DNA of 64,000 bases, from positions 806,001-870,000 of the forward strand of contig NZ_BAABGX010000001.1 in the NCBI RefSeq assembly GCF_039541795.1, in the 5' to 3' direction. A program made the translations under genes and the position numbers. Shown one piece after another: positions 1 to 8,270 of this stretch. The notes under the pieces were generated by a model that was not told where the DNA came from, ran no database searches, and saw only the letters and a list, made by a program, of their open reading frames with translations. Each line of letters begins with the position of its first letter. The first letter of the stretch is position 1. Source of the stretch: Nibribacter koreensis. Lineage in GTDB: Bacteria > Bacteroidota > Bacteroidia > Cytophagales > Hymenobacteraceae.

Positions 1-1
1 C

Positions 2-232
2 AAGCTTAAGAGCATGGCCCACCTGCAGCAAAAGAGTGAGCCGCAGGAAGACCTTTCTGCCAAAAGCTCTAAAATCAAAAAGAACCTGGCCTCAGAGAAT
101 CTGGCCCTCATCTTCATTAAACAAGGCAAACACAAGAAAGCGCTCAAAATTTATGAGCAACTAATTGTTAAATTCCCCGAAAAAAAGAGTTACTTTGCCG
201 AACAGATTGAAAAATTAAGAAACGAATTGTAA
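2..232 (+). CDS. TPR-type protein, 3' end only
   Basis: The frame is open to the left edge, so the 5' end of this gene lies outside the window; the ATG at 14 is probably internal. The visible 76 residues are charged and lysine-rich and carry one helix pair of tetratricopeptide type (KHKKALKIYEQLIVKFP). The stop is followed one base later by the secG start, so the two are almost certainly co-transcribed. In Bacteroidota a TPR-like gene commonly precedes secG, often with lptE and a sigma-54 activator gene further upstream; that is family knowledge and is not visible here. Function unknown beyond a likely protein-protein interaction role. Confidence 0.7.
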   Translation, partial: KLKSMAHLQQKSEPQEDLSAKSSKIKKNLASENLALIFIKQGKHKKALKIYEQLIVKFPEKKSYFAEQIEKLRNEL

Positions 233-233
233 C

Positions 234-605
234 ATGTATATTGCTCTGATCAGCGTCATCCTTTTCCTTTGCGTATTGTTAATCTTGGTGGTATTGTCCC
301 AAAACTCCAAAGGAGGCGGGCTTTCTAGCCAGTTTGGCGGTGGTGGCACCAGCCAATTGATGGGTGTTAAACGCACGGGAGACCTTTTAGAGAAACTGAC
401 TTGGGGCTTCGCCATTGGAATCATTGTGTTGAGCCTGAGCTCACACTTCATTTTGAATGGCTCTGACCAAGTAGAAAGCCGTAGCGTGAACGAGCAGCGT
501 GCCGGACAGGCTGCCCCAGCCGCAGCACCAGCAATGCCTCAGCAGAACGCAACCCCTGCCCCAGCGGTGGCCACTCCTGGCGCAGGAACTGACTCGGCTG
601 AATAA
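234..605 (+). CDS. secG: Preprotein translocase subunit SecG
   Basis: SecG is the small accessory subunit of the SecYEG channel and assists SecA-driven export. The 123-residue product has two membrane helices (about 3-22 and 57-74) joined by the conserved loop QNSKGGGLSSQFGGGG, which is diagnostic of the family. The C-terminal 40 residues are Ala/Pro/Gln-rich and low in complexity, typical of Bacteroidota SecG tails. Start ATG at 234 lies one base after the upstream stop. A stem-loop at 639-672 ends the transcript before groES. Confidence 0.93.
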   Translation: MYIALISVILFLCVLLILVVLSQNSKGGGLSSQFGGGGTSQLMGVKRTGDLLEKLTWGFAIGIIVLSLSSHFILNGSDQVESRSVNEQRAGQAAPAAAPAMPQQNATPAPAVATPGAGTDSAE

Positions 606-638
606 TTTTAAAACCGATACTAATCTAGCCCTTTATAA

Positions 639-672
639 GGCCCCGGACTTCACCGTTCGGGGTCTTTTTTTA
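639..672 (+). terminator. Intrinsic terminator of secG
   Basis: GGCCCCGGAC pairs with GTTCGGGGTC (10 bp with two G-U pairs), followed by a run of eight T. It lies 34 bases after the secG stop. Confidence 0.8.
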
Positions 673-677
673 TGCTT

Positions 678-716
678 CCGTTTTTGGCCTCTTTTCCTGA
701 AAACAGGCCAAAAATG
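678..716. repeat. Dispersed palindrome copy 1
   Basis: Left arm CCGTTTTTGGCCTCTTTTC, right arm GAAAACAGGCCAAAAATG. It follows directly on the secG terminator and precedes the groES leader (tandem genes). Confidence 0.85.
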
Positions 717-735
717 ACTGATAAATCTGCCTACT

Positions 736-807
736 CTGCCAAAGTGTTTCATGCCGTCAATAGCTTGACAGGCCAGAATTGAAATCTTGGCAGTCTGGCT
801 CTGCCAA
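736..807 (+). promoter_or_regulatory. Candidate activator sites upstream of groES
   Basis: The heptamer CTGCCAA occurs at 736-742 and 801-807, and in inverted orientation (TTGGCAG) at 787-793. The last two form an inverted repeat with a 7-base spacer. They lie about 35 to 100 bases upstream of the sigma-54-like element at 836-852, the usual place for an enhancer-binding activator. The inverted repeat is seen in the sequence; its role is inference. Confidence 0.4.
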
Positions 808-835
808 AATGGGCAAGAATGTCAGGGTTTGGGGT

Positions 836-852
836 TTGGCACAGGAATGGCA
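836..852 (+). promoter_or_regulatory. Possible sigma-54 promoter of groES-groEL
   Basis: TTGGCACAGGAATGGCA has the -24 GG (838-839) and -12 GC (850-851) exactly 10 bases apart, with the full TGGCAC of the sigma-54 consensus; the -12 box reads TGGC where TTGC is usual. Predicted start near 863, giving a leader of about 60 bases before the groES ATG at 924. No CIRCE element (HrcA operator) is visible in the 606-923 gap. Confidence 0.45.
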
Positions 853-923
853 ATAAGGCAATGCGTCCTGGCCACACCAATGGCGGACATAGAATTAACT
901 TAACCTTATATCATAAGAAAACT

Positions 924-1211
924 ATGGCATTAAACATCAAACCAATTGCTGGAACCGCGAACAGAGTGATTGTAGAGCCAGCTCCGGCAGAAGAGAAAAC
1001 TGCATCGGGCCTTTACATCCCAGACACTGCCAAAGAAAAACCACAGAAAGGAACGGTAGTAGCTATTTCAGATGAAGATGGCGAAGGCAAAAAGCCATCT
1101 GTAAAAACTGGTGACCAGGTTTTGTATGGTAAGTACGCCGGCACTGAGATCTCTTTGGACGGATCAGACTACCTGATCATGAAAGAGTCTGACATCCTGG
1201 CGGTTCTTTAA
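924..1211 (+). CDS. groES: Co-chaperonin GroES
   Basis: GroES forms the heptameric lid of the GroEL folding chamber in the cytoplasm. The start was set to ATG 924 (MALNIKPIAG), giving the usual 95 residues; the open frame runs 35 codons further upstream through non-conserved leader and the possible sigma-54 promoter. The mobile loop that contacts GroEL is EEKTASGLYIPDTAKE, followed by the strands around KGTVVAI and the C-terminal IMKESDILAVL. groEL begins 49 bases downstream, so the two form the classical operon. Confidence 0.96.
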   Translation: MALNIKPIAGTANRVIVEPAPAEEKTASGLYIPDTAKEKPQKGTVVAISDEDGEGKKPSVKTGDQVLYGKYAGTEISLDGSDYLIMKESDILAVL

Positions 1212-1260
1212 TCTCCCCTATTGTATCTAAATCATCAACCATAACCATTGAAAGAATAGT

Positions 1261-2904
1261 ATGGCATCTAAGAACATTACCTTCGACATCGAAGCCCGTA
1301 ACAAAATTAAAAAAGGCGTTGACACCTTGGCCAACGCAGTAAAAGTGACCTTGGGCCCTAAAGGCCGCAACGTGATCATTGACAAGAAATTTGGCGCGCC
1401 TAGCATCACCAAAGACGGTGTGACAGTTGCCAAAGAAATTGAATTGAAAGACGCCGTTGAGAACATGGGTGCTCAGTTGGTGAAAGAAGTAGCCTCTAAA
1501 ACCGCCGACATGGCTGGTGACGGTACTACTACTGCCACCGTATTAGCCCAGGCCATCTACACGGCCGGTTCTAAGAACGTAGCCGCTGGTGCCAACCCAA
1601 TGGACCTGAAGCGCGGTATTGACAAAGCCGTTGCTAAAGTGGTTGCTAACCTGAAGGAGCAGTCTAAGAAGATTGAAAACTCTTCTGAAATTGCCCAAGT
1701 AGGTACTATCTCTGCCAATAATGACGTGGAAATCGGGCAGATGATTGCCGATGCCATGGACAAAGTGGGTAAAGACGGTGTGATCACGGTTGAGGAAGCC
1801 AAAGGTACTGAGACCGAGGTGAAGACTGTAGAAGGTATGCAGTTTGACCGCGGTTACCTGTCTCCTTACTTCGTGACCAACCCAGAGAAAATGGAAGCTG
1901 AGTTTGAGAACGCTTACATTTTGATCTATGACAAGAAGGTGTCTACCATGAAAGAATTGCTTCCTGTATTGGAGCAAGTGGTTCAGACGGGTAAAGCCTT
2001 AGTGATCATCTCTGAAGACGTAGACGGCGAAGCCCTTGCTACTTTGGTAGTAAACAAATTGCGTGGTTCTTTGAAGATTGCCGCTGTAAAAGCACCAGGT
2101 TTTGGTGATCGCAGAAAAGCTATGTTAGAGGACATCGCAATCTTGACGGGTGGTACTGTTATCTCTGAGGAGCGTGGTTACAAACTGGACAACGCTACGC
2201 TAGATTACTTAGGTCAGGCGGAGCGCATCATCATTGACAAAGACAACACTACCATTGTGAATGGTCGTGGCGAGAAAGATGCTATCTCTGGTCGTGTGAA
2301 TGAGATCAAGTCTCAGATTGAGAAAACCACCTCTGACTATGACAGAGAGAAATTGCAAGAGCGTCTGGCTAAATTGTCTGGCGGTGTGGCTATACTTTAC
2401 ATCGGGGCTTCTACTGAAGTAGAGATGAAAGAGAAGAAAGACCGTGTGGATGATGCCTTACACGCTACCAGAGCGGCCGTAGAAGAAGGTATTGTTGCAG
2501 GTGGTGGTGTTGCCTTGATCAGAGCCATTGAGGCCCTGAACGACGTGGATACCCGCAACGAAGATGAGAAGACAGGCGTGCAGATCATTCGCACGGCGCT
2601 TGAGTCTCCTTTGAGAACCATTGTTGCCAATGCTGGTGGTGAAGGTTCTGTGATTGTAAACGAAGTACGTGCCGGTCAGGCTGACTACGGATACAACGCC
2701 CGCGATGACAAGTTTGAGAACATGTTTGCCGCTGGTATCATTGACCCAACCAAAGTAACGCGTCTTGCTCTTGAGAACGCTGCTTCTGTGGCTGCCTTGT
2801 TGCTGACTACGGAGTGTGTGATTGCTGATGAGCCTGAAGAGGCTGGCGCAGCTGCCGGTGGCGGAATGCCAGGCGGTATGGGCGGCATGGGTGGCATGAT
2901 GTAA
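1261..2904 (+). CDS. groEL: Chaperonin GroEL (60 kDa)
   Basis: GroEL is the ATP-dependent double-ring chaperonin that refolds proteins inside its cavity. The 547-residue product is full length. Visible landmarks are the equatorial ATP-site segments VTLGPKGRNVIID (about 27-39) and DGTTTATVLA (about 87-96), the SGGVAILYIG segment of the intermediate/apical junction, VEEGIVAGGGVAL near 410, and a Gly/Met-rich C-terminal tail (GGMPGGMGGMGGMM) that lines the cavity. The second gene of groES-groEL, ended by a stem-loop at 2938-2969. The gene is strongly conserved and nothing unusual is seen. Confidence 0.98.
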   Translation: MASKNITFDIEARNKIKKGVDTLANAVKVTLGPKGRNVIIDKKFGAPSITKDGVTVAKEIELKDAVENMGAQLVKEVASKTADMAGDGTTTATVLAQAIYTAGSKNVAAGANPMDLKRGIDKAVAKVVANLKEQSKKIENSSEIAQVGTISANNDVEIGQMIADAMDKVGKDGVITVEEAKGTETEVKTVEGMQFDRGYLSPYFVTNPEKMEAEFENAYILIYDKKVSTMKELLPVLEQVVQTGKALVIISEDVDGEALATLVVNKLRGSLKIAAVKAPGFGDRRKAMLEDIAILTGGTVISEERGYKLDNATLDYLGQAERIIIDKDNTTIVNGRGEKDAISGRVNEIKSQIEKTTSDYDREKLQERLAKLSGGVAILYIGASTEVEMKEKKDRVDDALHATRAAVEEGIVAGGGVALIRAIEALNDVDTRNEDEKTGVQIIRTALESPLRTIVANAGGEGSVIVNEVRAGQADYGYNARDDKFENMFAAGIIDPTKVTRLALENAASVAALLLTTECVIADEPEEAGAAAGGGMPGGMGGMGGMM

Positions 2905-2937
2905 TCATCTCCCCAGCAGAATACGTTGCATATATAA

Positions 2938-2969
2938 AAGAAGCCCCGGCCAAATGGTCGGGGCTTCTT
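2938..2969 (+). terminator. Terminator of groEL
   Basis: AAGAAGCCCCG pairs with CGGGGCTTCTT around a 10-base loop, followed by TCATTTTA. It is followed 16 bases later by palindrome copy 2, giving two hairpins in tandem. Confidence 0.8.
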
Positions 2970-2985
2970 CATTTTAGGGGCATTT

Positions 2986-3024
2986 CGTTTTTGGCCTAAT
3001 TCTGAGAAAACAGGCCAAAAACGG
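2986..3024. repeat. Dispersed palindrome copy 2
   Basis: Arms CGTTTTTGGCCTAATTCTG and GAAAACAGGCCAAAAACGG, between the convergent groEL and lipoprotein genes and 3 bases from the stop of the latter. Confidence 0.88.
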
Positions 3025-3027
3025 TTA

Positions 3028-3636
3028 TTACTGTATTTCTTTAATCTTGATGTTGATGGTGTGCGGGGCTTTTTCATCGCCGCCAAAGTATGGATACAAC
3101 TGGTAGCCCTGGCCTTGGCCGGAACAGCTGCGCTCATGTTCCACCTTATTGTTTTTTACCTGATAGGTGTATTTGCCATCGGTTAGGGTAAGTTCGCAGA
3201 CATAACTTTTGTTCAGGTCAATGTCTGTGATAAAGGTTGAAGTATTCTTGCCGTCCTTATAAGAATACGCATGTAACTCTAATTTGCCTTTGTACCATCT
3301 CCAGCCAAACCGCGCGCTGGACACATGATGAAACGCACCGCAATCCGCCATGCCATATAGCTTGTTAATGTCCGCTTGGTTATTGGGGTCTTTGGTAGTG
3401 TAAATGGCCGTGGAGTCAAACTTCACCTCAAACTTGATTTTGCTCTTGGTGAACGTCTTTAAAGGATTGGTAGTCTCATGCCGGCCCGCCGTAATCTGAT
3501 AGTTAATACCTTCTTCTGTGGCTGGAGGTACATCAGTCTGAGCAGGCGTAATCAATTCTTCTATAGAACAGGAAGAAAAGAAGATAGCGGATGTAAAAGA
3601 TAGGAATGTTAGGAGTAGAGTTTTCTTCATACGCAT
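3028..3636 (-). CDS. Putative exported lipoprotein
   Basis: The 202-residue product starts with a lysine-led hydrophobic signal (MRMKKTLLLTFLSFTSAIF) and a lipobox-like FSSC ending near residue 23, so it is probably lipid-anchored in the envelope. The mature part is rich in beta-strand and aromatic residues, with blocks such as NKLYGMADCGAFHHVSSARF and YPYFGGDEKAPHTI. This resembles proteins of a concanavalin/laminin-G-like fold seen in this phylum, but I cannot name a Pfam family with certainty. Two in-frame ATGs (3636 and 3630) are possible starts. It stands alone, followed by palindrome copy 2. Confidence 0.7.
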   Translation of the reverse strand: MRMKKTLLLTFLSFTSAIFFSSCSIEELITPAQTDVPPATEEGINYQITAGRHETTNPLKTFTKSKIKFEVKFDSTAIYTTKDPNNQADINKLYGMADCGAFHHVSSARFGWRWYKGKLELHAYSYKDGKNTSTFITDIDLNKSYVCELTLTDGKYTYQVKNNKVEHERSCSGQGQGYQLYPYFGGDEKAPHTINIKIKEIQ

Positions 3637-3763
3637 AGTTAATATGGTATAAAACTAATCCCTGCTCCGCATATTATCTACACCAAGAAGCTTTTCCTTA
3701 GGAAGTTACTATCAAGTTGTTGTTTAAATATTATTATATTTTTAAGAACCTCCGTAACGCCAT

Positions 3764-4591
3764 TTAATTTTTAGGTTCGTAGCACATATTGTACAAATCC
3801 TCTAAAGAACCTTTAAAGACGTTTAAGTCTGCATTGCCTTTAATGCCTTTTAGTTTGCCCGTATCTGTGTGCTGCCAAAAAGACCAATTGTGGTCATTGA
3901 TCTTGTGTCCGTTTTCGGGGGTGTAATGTGCCAGCCACAAGGGGTAGTCGTTGAAGTGGCCTTCCAGATGCATTTTATAAAAGGCGTAATTGGTATAAAT
4001 GATAGGTTTGAGGTTGTACTCCTCCTCTACCGCATCTAACCAAATTTGAACCCCTGCCCTTATCTCTTCATCTGACTGGTGGTTGGTGACCTCTACATCC
4101 AACACAGGAGGCAGATCACCCGCTTCTAAATGCACCCGGTCCAGAAAGTTTCTGGCTTGGGCTTCGGCGTTGCGAGAAGGCAGAAAGAAATGGTAGGCGC
4201 CCCGTAAGATGCCATGCTTTTTAGACTCGCGCCAGTGCCTGGAGAAATAGTTGTCCTGGTGGTTGACGCCCTCTGTGGCCTTGATGAAGGTGAACACTAT
4301 GTCCTCTTCCTTTACTTGCTTCCAGTCTACCTTGGGTTGGTGATGTGAAATGTCAAGACCCAGCACCTCATAGTTGTTCGGCCGGAAGGTAGTTAGCGTG
4401 TTGGATTGGGTGGCTTCGTCTACTTTGTGCTTCAAAAAGGCCAGCCTGCCTCCTTCTTTGTAATACTCCATTGCCAACCGCAAAACCAAAAAACCTAGTA
4501 CGCCTAATAGCAGTGGCTTCCAGAGAGAAGTAGTTTCTCTGGGCGTCTGGGCCTTTTTTGCAGGTCGCTTGTACGGTTTTTTGGTGGTCAT
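3764..4591 (-). CDS. GH25-family muramidase (lysozyme)
   Basis: GH25 enzymes cleave the beta-1,4 bond between MurNAc and GlcNAc in peptidoglycan. The product (275 residues from MTTKKPYKRP) has a basic N-terminus, one membrane helix (about 18-36) and then the GH25 barrel: GLDISHHQ near the start, FIKATEG, YHFFLPS, LDVEV (the catalytic D-x-E pair), IIYTNYAF and FWQHTD. Start moved from 4618 to ATG 4591 because a -7 box, TATCTTTG, occupies 4608-4615 and would be inside the longer frame. Anchored to the inner membrane, it probably acts in wall turnover in the periplasm. Confidence 0.9.
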   Translation of the reverse strand: MTTKKPYKRPAKKAQTPRETTSLWKPLLLGVLGFLVLRLAMEYYKEGGRLAFLKHKVDEATQSNTLTTFRPNNYEVLGLDISHHQPKVDWKQVKEEDIVFTFIKATEGVNHQDNYFSRHWRESKKHGILRGAYHFFLPSRNAEAQARNFLDRVHLEAGDLPPVLDVEVTNHQSDEEIRAGVQIWLDAVEEEYNLKPIIYTNYAFYKMHLEGHFNDYPLWLAHYTPENGHKINDHNWSFWQHTDTGKLKGIKGNADLNVFKGSLEDLYNMCYEPKN

Positions 4592-4607
4592 AAAAGGAAG
4601 AGTACTG

Positions 4608-4615
4608 CAAAGATA
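4608..4615 (-). promoter_or_regulatory. -7 box of the GH25 gene
   Basis: TATCTTTG on the minus strand matches the Bacteroidota TAnnTTTG -7 element and lies 16 bases before the chosen ATG. No good -33 TTG is seen at the usual spacing. Confidence 0.55.
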
Positions 4616-4640
4616 CAAAGCCTAGGCGGTACCAAAAAAA

Positions 4641-4675
4641 AGAAAGCCCCACGAACCAAGGTCGTGAGGCTTTCT
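4641..4675 (-). terminator. Terminator of the POT transporter gene
   Basis: AGAAAGCC...GGCTTTCT hairpin with a CACGA/TCGTG inner stem, followed on the minus strand by eight T. It lies 20 bases past the transporter stop and just upstream of the GH25 promoter. Confidence 0.8.
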
Positions 4676-4694
4676 GAAAGAAGTTAATAAAACG

Positions 4695-6284
4695 CTAGTG
4701 TACACCGTGCATTTTCTTCTTGAGCGTGCCATTCAAGGCAAGCATAATCAGACCCGCCACTACTGGCAGCGCCGTGAATATCAAGAAGAAGATAGTAATG
4801 GAATATTGCTCTGTGATGTGGTCAATGAAGCTACCCGTCAAACCAGCCAGGTAGTTGGCCACAAAGTTGGCAATAAACCAGATCCCGAACATCAAGCCCA
4901 CTAATCTTGCAGGAGAAAGCTTGCTCACGTAAGAAAGGCCTACCGGAGACACGCAAAGCTCGCCTAAGGTATGGAATAGATAGGCTAAAATTAACCAAAT
5001 CATGCTCACTGAGGCCGTCTTAGCACCCTGCGGAATGGAAAGCCCGCCGTAAGCTAAGATACCAAAACCAATACCCAGCAAAAATAAGCCTAAGGCAAAC
5101 TTTACCGGGCCGGAAGGATTGTATTTACTTTCCCAGATCTTAGAGAAGATAGGCGCCAAGGAAATGATGAAGAATGAGTTAAGGATCTGGAACCATGACG
5201 CTGGTACTTCAGTGGCATCTGCTGAGAACTCTTTGTTCAACATCCAGATGATGATGGCCCAGATGATGACAAAGCTAGTGCCCAAGAAAACGTTAGAGAT
5301 GGGAATGAGCTTGAACGTCTGACGGAATAAATTCCAAAGCACGTAGGTCAAGATCAGCATGGGTACAACTACTAAGAGGGCGTTCACCCACTTAAACAAA
5401 GTAGCGCTTCCGCCTACTAATTCCCTTTGGGTATAGTCATTCGCGAAAATGGTCATGGATCCGCCCGCCTGCTCAAATGCCATCCAGAAGAAGATGGTGA
5501 AGAAGGCCAACACGGAAATTACGATGATTCTGTCTCTCACAACGTTGGCTGGTTCTTCAGCCGCTTTCTCAGCGGTTTTCACAGAAGCGTCGTTGTTTAG
5601 GATGTGCTTAGGACCTAATCCTATTCTCCCGAAAAGGTTCTTAGAGAAGGCAAATTGCAACATACCAAAGAACATGAAGATACCGGCTAACCCGAAGCCG
5701 TAGCTCCAGCCCACCTTCTCGCCAATGTACCCACACAATAGAATACCTAAGAAGGCCCCTGAGTTGATACCCATGTAGAAGATGGTGTAAGCGGCGTCTT
5801 TCTTCTTCTCATTGTTGGTATATAATTGGCCCACCATAGAAGAGATGTTTGGCTTAAATAAACCGTTACCTATAATGATCAAGCCCAGGCCCAGATAAAA
5901 GAAAAACTCGGTCTCAAAGGCCATGCTGGCATGACCCAGCGTCATTAAGAGGGCACCTATGATGATGGCCATCCTAAATCCAAGAAATTTATCAGCAATA
6001 TAGCCGCCAATAATTGGCGTCAGGTAAACCAGACCCGTATAGATACCGTAAAGACGTAACGCCTCATCCCTTTCCCAGGCCCAGCCGCCTTTTGCTAACG
6101 TAGAAGTAAGGAAAAGCACAAAGAGGGCGCGCATTCCATAATAGCTGAAGCGTTCCCACATCTCTGTGAAGAACAGTACAAACAATCCCGGAGGGTGACC
6201 ATTGTCAATCTCTAACGGCGTTTCACCGTACGGAATGTTGTGCTTGCTGACCTGATCATTAAGCGGGTGATCTTTTTCAGACAT
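4695..6284 (-). CDS. POT/PTR2-family proton-dependent peptide transporter
   Basis: This 529-residue inner-membrane protein belongs to the proton-coupled oligopeptide transporters of the major facilitator superfamily, which import di- and tripeptides. It shows the family's first-helix motif EMWERFSYYGMRA (ExxER proton-coupling motif), the PTR2 signature GGYIADKFLG after helix 2, and FYMGINSGAFLG in helix 5. About 14 hydrophobic segments are visible, as usual for bacterial POTs. It is a single gene with its own terminator, divergent from pckA across a 247-base gap. Substrate within the family cannot be told from sequence. Confidence 0.92.
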   Translation of the reverse strand: MSEKDHPLNDQVSKHNIPYGETPLEIDNGHPPGLFVLFFTEMWERFSYYGMRALFVLFLTSTLAKGGWAWERDEALRLYGIYTGLVYLTPIIGGYIADKFLGFRMAIIIGALLMTLGHASMAFETEFFFYLGLGLIIIGNGLFKPNISSMVGQLYTNNEKKKDAAYTIFYMGINSGAFLGILLCGYIGEKVGWSYGFGLAGIFMFFGMLQFAFSKNLFGRIGLGPKHILNNDASVKTAEKAAEEPANVVRDRIIVISVLAFFTIFFWMAFEQAGGSMTIFANDYTQRELVGGSATLFKWVNALLVVVPMLILTYVLWNLFRQTFKLIPISNVFLGTSFVIIWAIIIWMLNKEFSADATEVPASWFQILNSFFIISLAPIFSKIWESKYNPSGPVKFALGLFLLGIGFGILAYGGLSIPQGAKTASVSMIWLILAYLFHTLGELCVSPVGLSYVSKLSPARLVGLMFGIWFIANFVANYLAGLTGSFIDHITEQYSITIFFLIFTALPVVAGLIMLALNGTLKKKMHGVH

Positions 6285-6439
6285 AGACTAAAAAGTTAAG
6301 AGTTGTTTGTGATTTGGTGTTTTTTGGCAATTTAGTAAAGGTAAATGTATCACGTTAGACGCATTTATTCAAATATGCCCCTTTATTAATAAATACAGCT
6401 ACTTTCAGGCCAACTTATAAAACAAACATCCGTTAGGGT

Positions 6440-6472
6440 TTGCTATTATATCCCCTCTTTTTTGTAATTTTG
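6440..6472 (+). promoter_or_regulatory. Promoter of pckA
   Basis: TTG at 6440-6442 and TAATTTTG at 6465-6472, 22 bases apart, fit the Bacteroidota -33/-7 pattern. The predicted start near 6479 argues against translation from the TTG at 6487. Confidence 0.6.
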
Positions 6473-6531
6473 TTAAACCAAGGCAATTGACGCCTTTCCC
6501 TTTTATCAAAAATCAATTTTCAAACCTCCTT

Positions 6532-8145
6532 ATGAAAGAATTTGGCAAGAAATCATCAGCAATGGACTTAACCAGCTTAGGAATTTCACAGGCAAAAGAC
6601 GTGTATTGGAACCTGACTCCCGCTGAGTTGGTGGAAGAGGCACTGAAAAACGGGGAAGGTTTCTTGACTGATACCGGTGCCTTGATGTGTGACACCGGCA
6701 AGTTCACCGGCCGTTCGCCCAAAGACAGATTTGTGGTGAGAGACGAGAAAACAGAAAACTCTGTTTGGTGGGGTGATGTCAACATTGCCTTTGAGCCTGC
6801 CAAGTTTGAGGCGCTGCATCAGAAGATGATTGCCTACCTAGCCGACAAGAACTTGTACGTGCGTGACGCATACGCTGGCGCTGACCCTGAATATAGATTG
6901 AACCTACGCATTGTTAATACCATGGCGTGGCACAACCTCTTCTGCAACAATATGTTCTTGCGTTTGAACGAAGAAGAGCTTGAGAACCATAATCCAGACT
7001 TTACCATCATCTGTGCCCCAGGATTTGAGGCAGACCCAGCGGTAGACGGCACGCGTCAGCCTAACTTTGCCATCATCAACTTCTCCAAAAAGATGATCTT
7101 AATTGGTGGTACGGGTTACGCCGGTGAGATGAAAAAAGGTATCTTCTCTGTCTTGAACTACATCTTGCCGCATGAGCGTGAGACCTTGTCTATGCACTGC
7201 TCAGCCAACGTAGGCAAAGACGGTGACACGGCCATCTTCTTCGGGTTATCTGGTACTGGTAAGACCACTTTGTCTGCTGATCCTAACCGCGGTTTGATTG
7301 GCGATGATGAGCACGGCTGGACCAAAGACAGCGTCTTCAACTTTGAAGGTGGTTGCTATGCTAAAGTAATTGACCTTTCTAAAGAGAAAGAACCACAAAT
7401 CTGGGATGCCATCAAGTTTGGCGCCATCGTAGAAAATACCCGCTTCATTGAGGGCTCCCGCACCGTAGACTACACAAACAACTCTGTTACAGAGAACACG
7501 CGTACCGCTTACCCTATCAACCACATTGATAATGCCATTGAGCCTTCTGTGGCTTCAATTCCGCAGAACATCTTCTTCTTGACGGCAGATGCGTTTGGCG
7601 TATTGCCTCCTATCTCTAAGTTGAACAAGAGCCAGGCCATGTACCACTTCATCTCTGGCTACACCGCAAAAGTGGCTGGTACTGAGGTTGGCGTAACCGA
7701 GCCGCAGACCACGTTCTCTGCTTGCTTTGGCGCGGCCTTCTTGCCATTGCACCCAACCAAGTACGCTGAGATGCTGGGTAAAAAGATGACTGAGAACAAT
7801 GTGAACGTTTGGTTGATCAACACAGGCTGGACTGGCGGTTCTTACGGTACAGGTTCACGCATGAAGCTTCCTTTCACCCGCGCCATGATCACGGCCGCCT
7901 TGAACGGAGAGTTGAATGACGTGTCCTTCTCCAAGCACCCAATCTTTGGCGTGGAGATGCCTGATACCTGCCCTAACGTACCGGCAGAAATCTTAAACCC
8001 ACGCAACACCTGGACCGACAAAGACGCTTACGATCAAAAAGCAAGTGAACTGGCCAAGGCCTTCGTGAAGAACTTCACTAAGTACGCAGACTATGCCAAC
8101 GAGGAAATCCTGGCTGGCGCTCCAGAAGTAGCCGTGGTTGCCTAA
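6532..8145 (+). CDS. pckA: Phosphoenolpyruvate carboxykinase (ATP)
   Basis: PckA converts oxaloacetate and ATP to PEP, CO2 and ADP, the first committed step of gluconeogenesis; in some Bacteroidota it also runs in the reverse, CO2-fixing direction. Landmarks: TGRSPKDRFVV near the N-terminus, the P-loop (kinase-1a) GLSGTGKTTLSADP, kinase-2 LIGDDEHGW and the adenine-binding region TGWTGGSYGTG. Start ATG 6532 gives 537 residues, the family norm; ATG 6562 (MDLTSLGISQ) is a close alternative. The open frame extends to a TTG at 6487, but that lies only about 8 bases past the predicted transcription start. A strong hairpin at 8177-8205 ends the gene. Confidence 0.97.
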   Translation: MKEFGKKSSAMDLTSLGISQAKDVYWNLTPAELVEEALKNGEGFLTDTGALMCDTGKFTGRSPKDRFVVRDEKTENSVWWGDVNIAFEPAKFEALHQKMIAYLADKNLYVRDAYAGADPEYRLNLRIVNTMAWHNLFCNNMFLRLNEEELENHNPDFTIICAPGFEADPAVDGTRQPNFAIINFSKKMILIGGTGYAGEMKKGIFSVLNYILPHERETLSMHCSANVGKDGDTAIFFGLSGTGKTTLSADPNRGLIGDDEHGWTKDSVFNFEGGCYAKVIDLSKEKEPQIWDAIKFGAIVENTRFIEGSRTVDYTNNSVTENTRTAYPINHIDNAIEPSVASIPQNIFFLTADAFGVLPPISKLNKSQAMYHFISGYTAKVAGTEVGVTEPQTTFSACFGAAFLPLHPTKYAEMLGKKMTENNVNVWLINTGWTGGSYGTGSRMKLPFTRAMITAALNGELNDVSFSKHPIFGVEMPDTCPNVPAEILNPRNTWTDKDAYDQKASELAKAFVKNFTKYADYANEEILAGAPEVAVVA

Positions 8146-8176
8146 GATAACACATACTTTTTTCCATTATAACGTT

Positions 8177-8205
8177 AAAAGCCTTCCACCAAGTGGAAGG
8201 CTTTT
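8177..8205 (+). terminator. Terminator of pckA
   Basis: Perfect 13-bp stem AAAAGCCTTCCAC / GTGGAAGGCTTTT around a CAA loop, followed by T-rich sequence. Palindrome copy 3 follows 19 bases later. Confidence 0.88.
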
Positions 8206-8224
8206 CTTTTTCTGGCGCTTTACC

Positions 8225-8262
8225 CGTTTTTGGCTTATTTTTGAGAAAACAGGCCAAAAACG
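8225..8262. repeat. Dispersed palindrome copy 3
   Basis: Arms CGTTTTTGGCTTATTTTTG and GAAAACAGGCCAAAAACG. It lies between the pckA terminator and the rsmE start at 8271, so it is in the rsmE leader. Confidence 0.85.
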
Positions 8263-8270
8263 CAACGCTT

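Noticed and set aside
606..923. CIRCE/HrcA operator before groES
   Set aside because: I searched the groES leader for TTAGCACTC-N9-GAGTGCTAA or a close form and found none.
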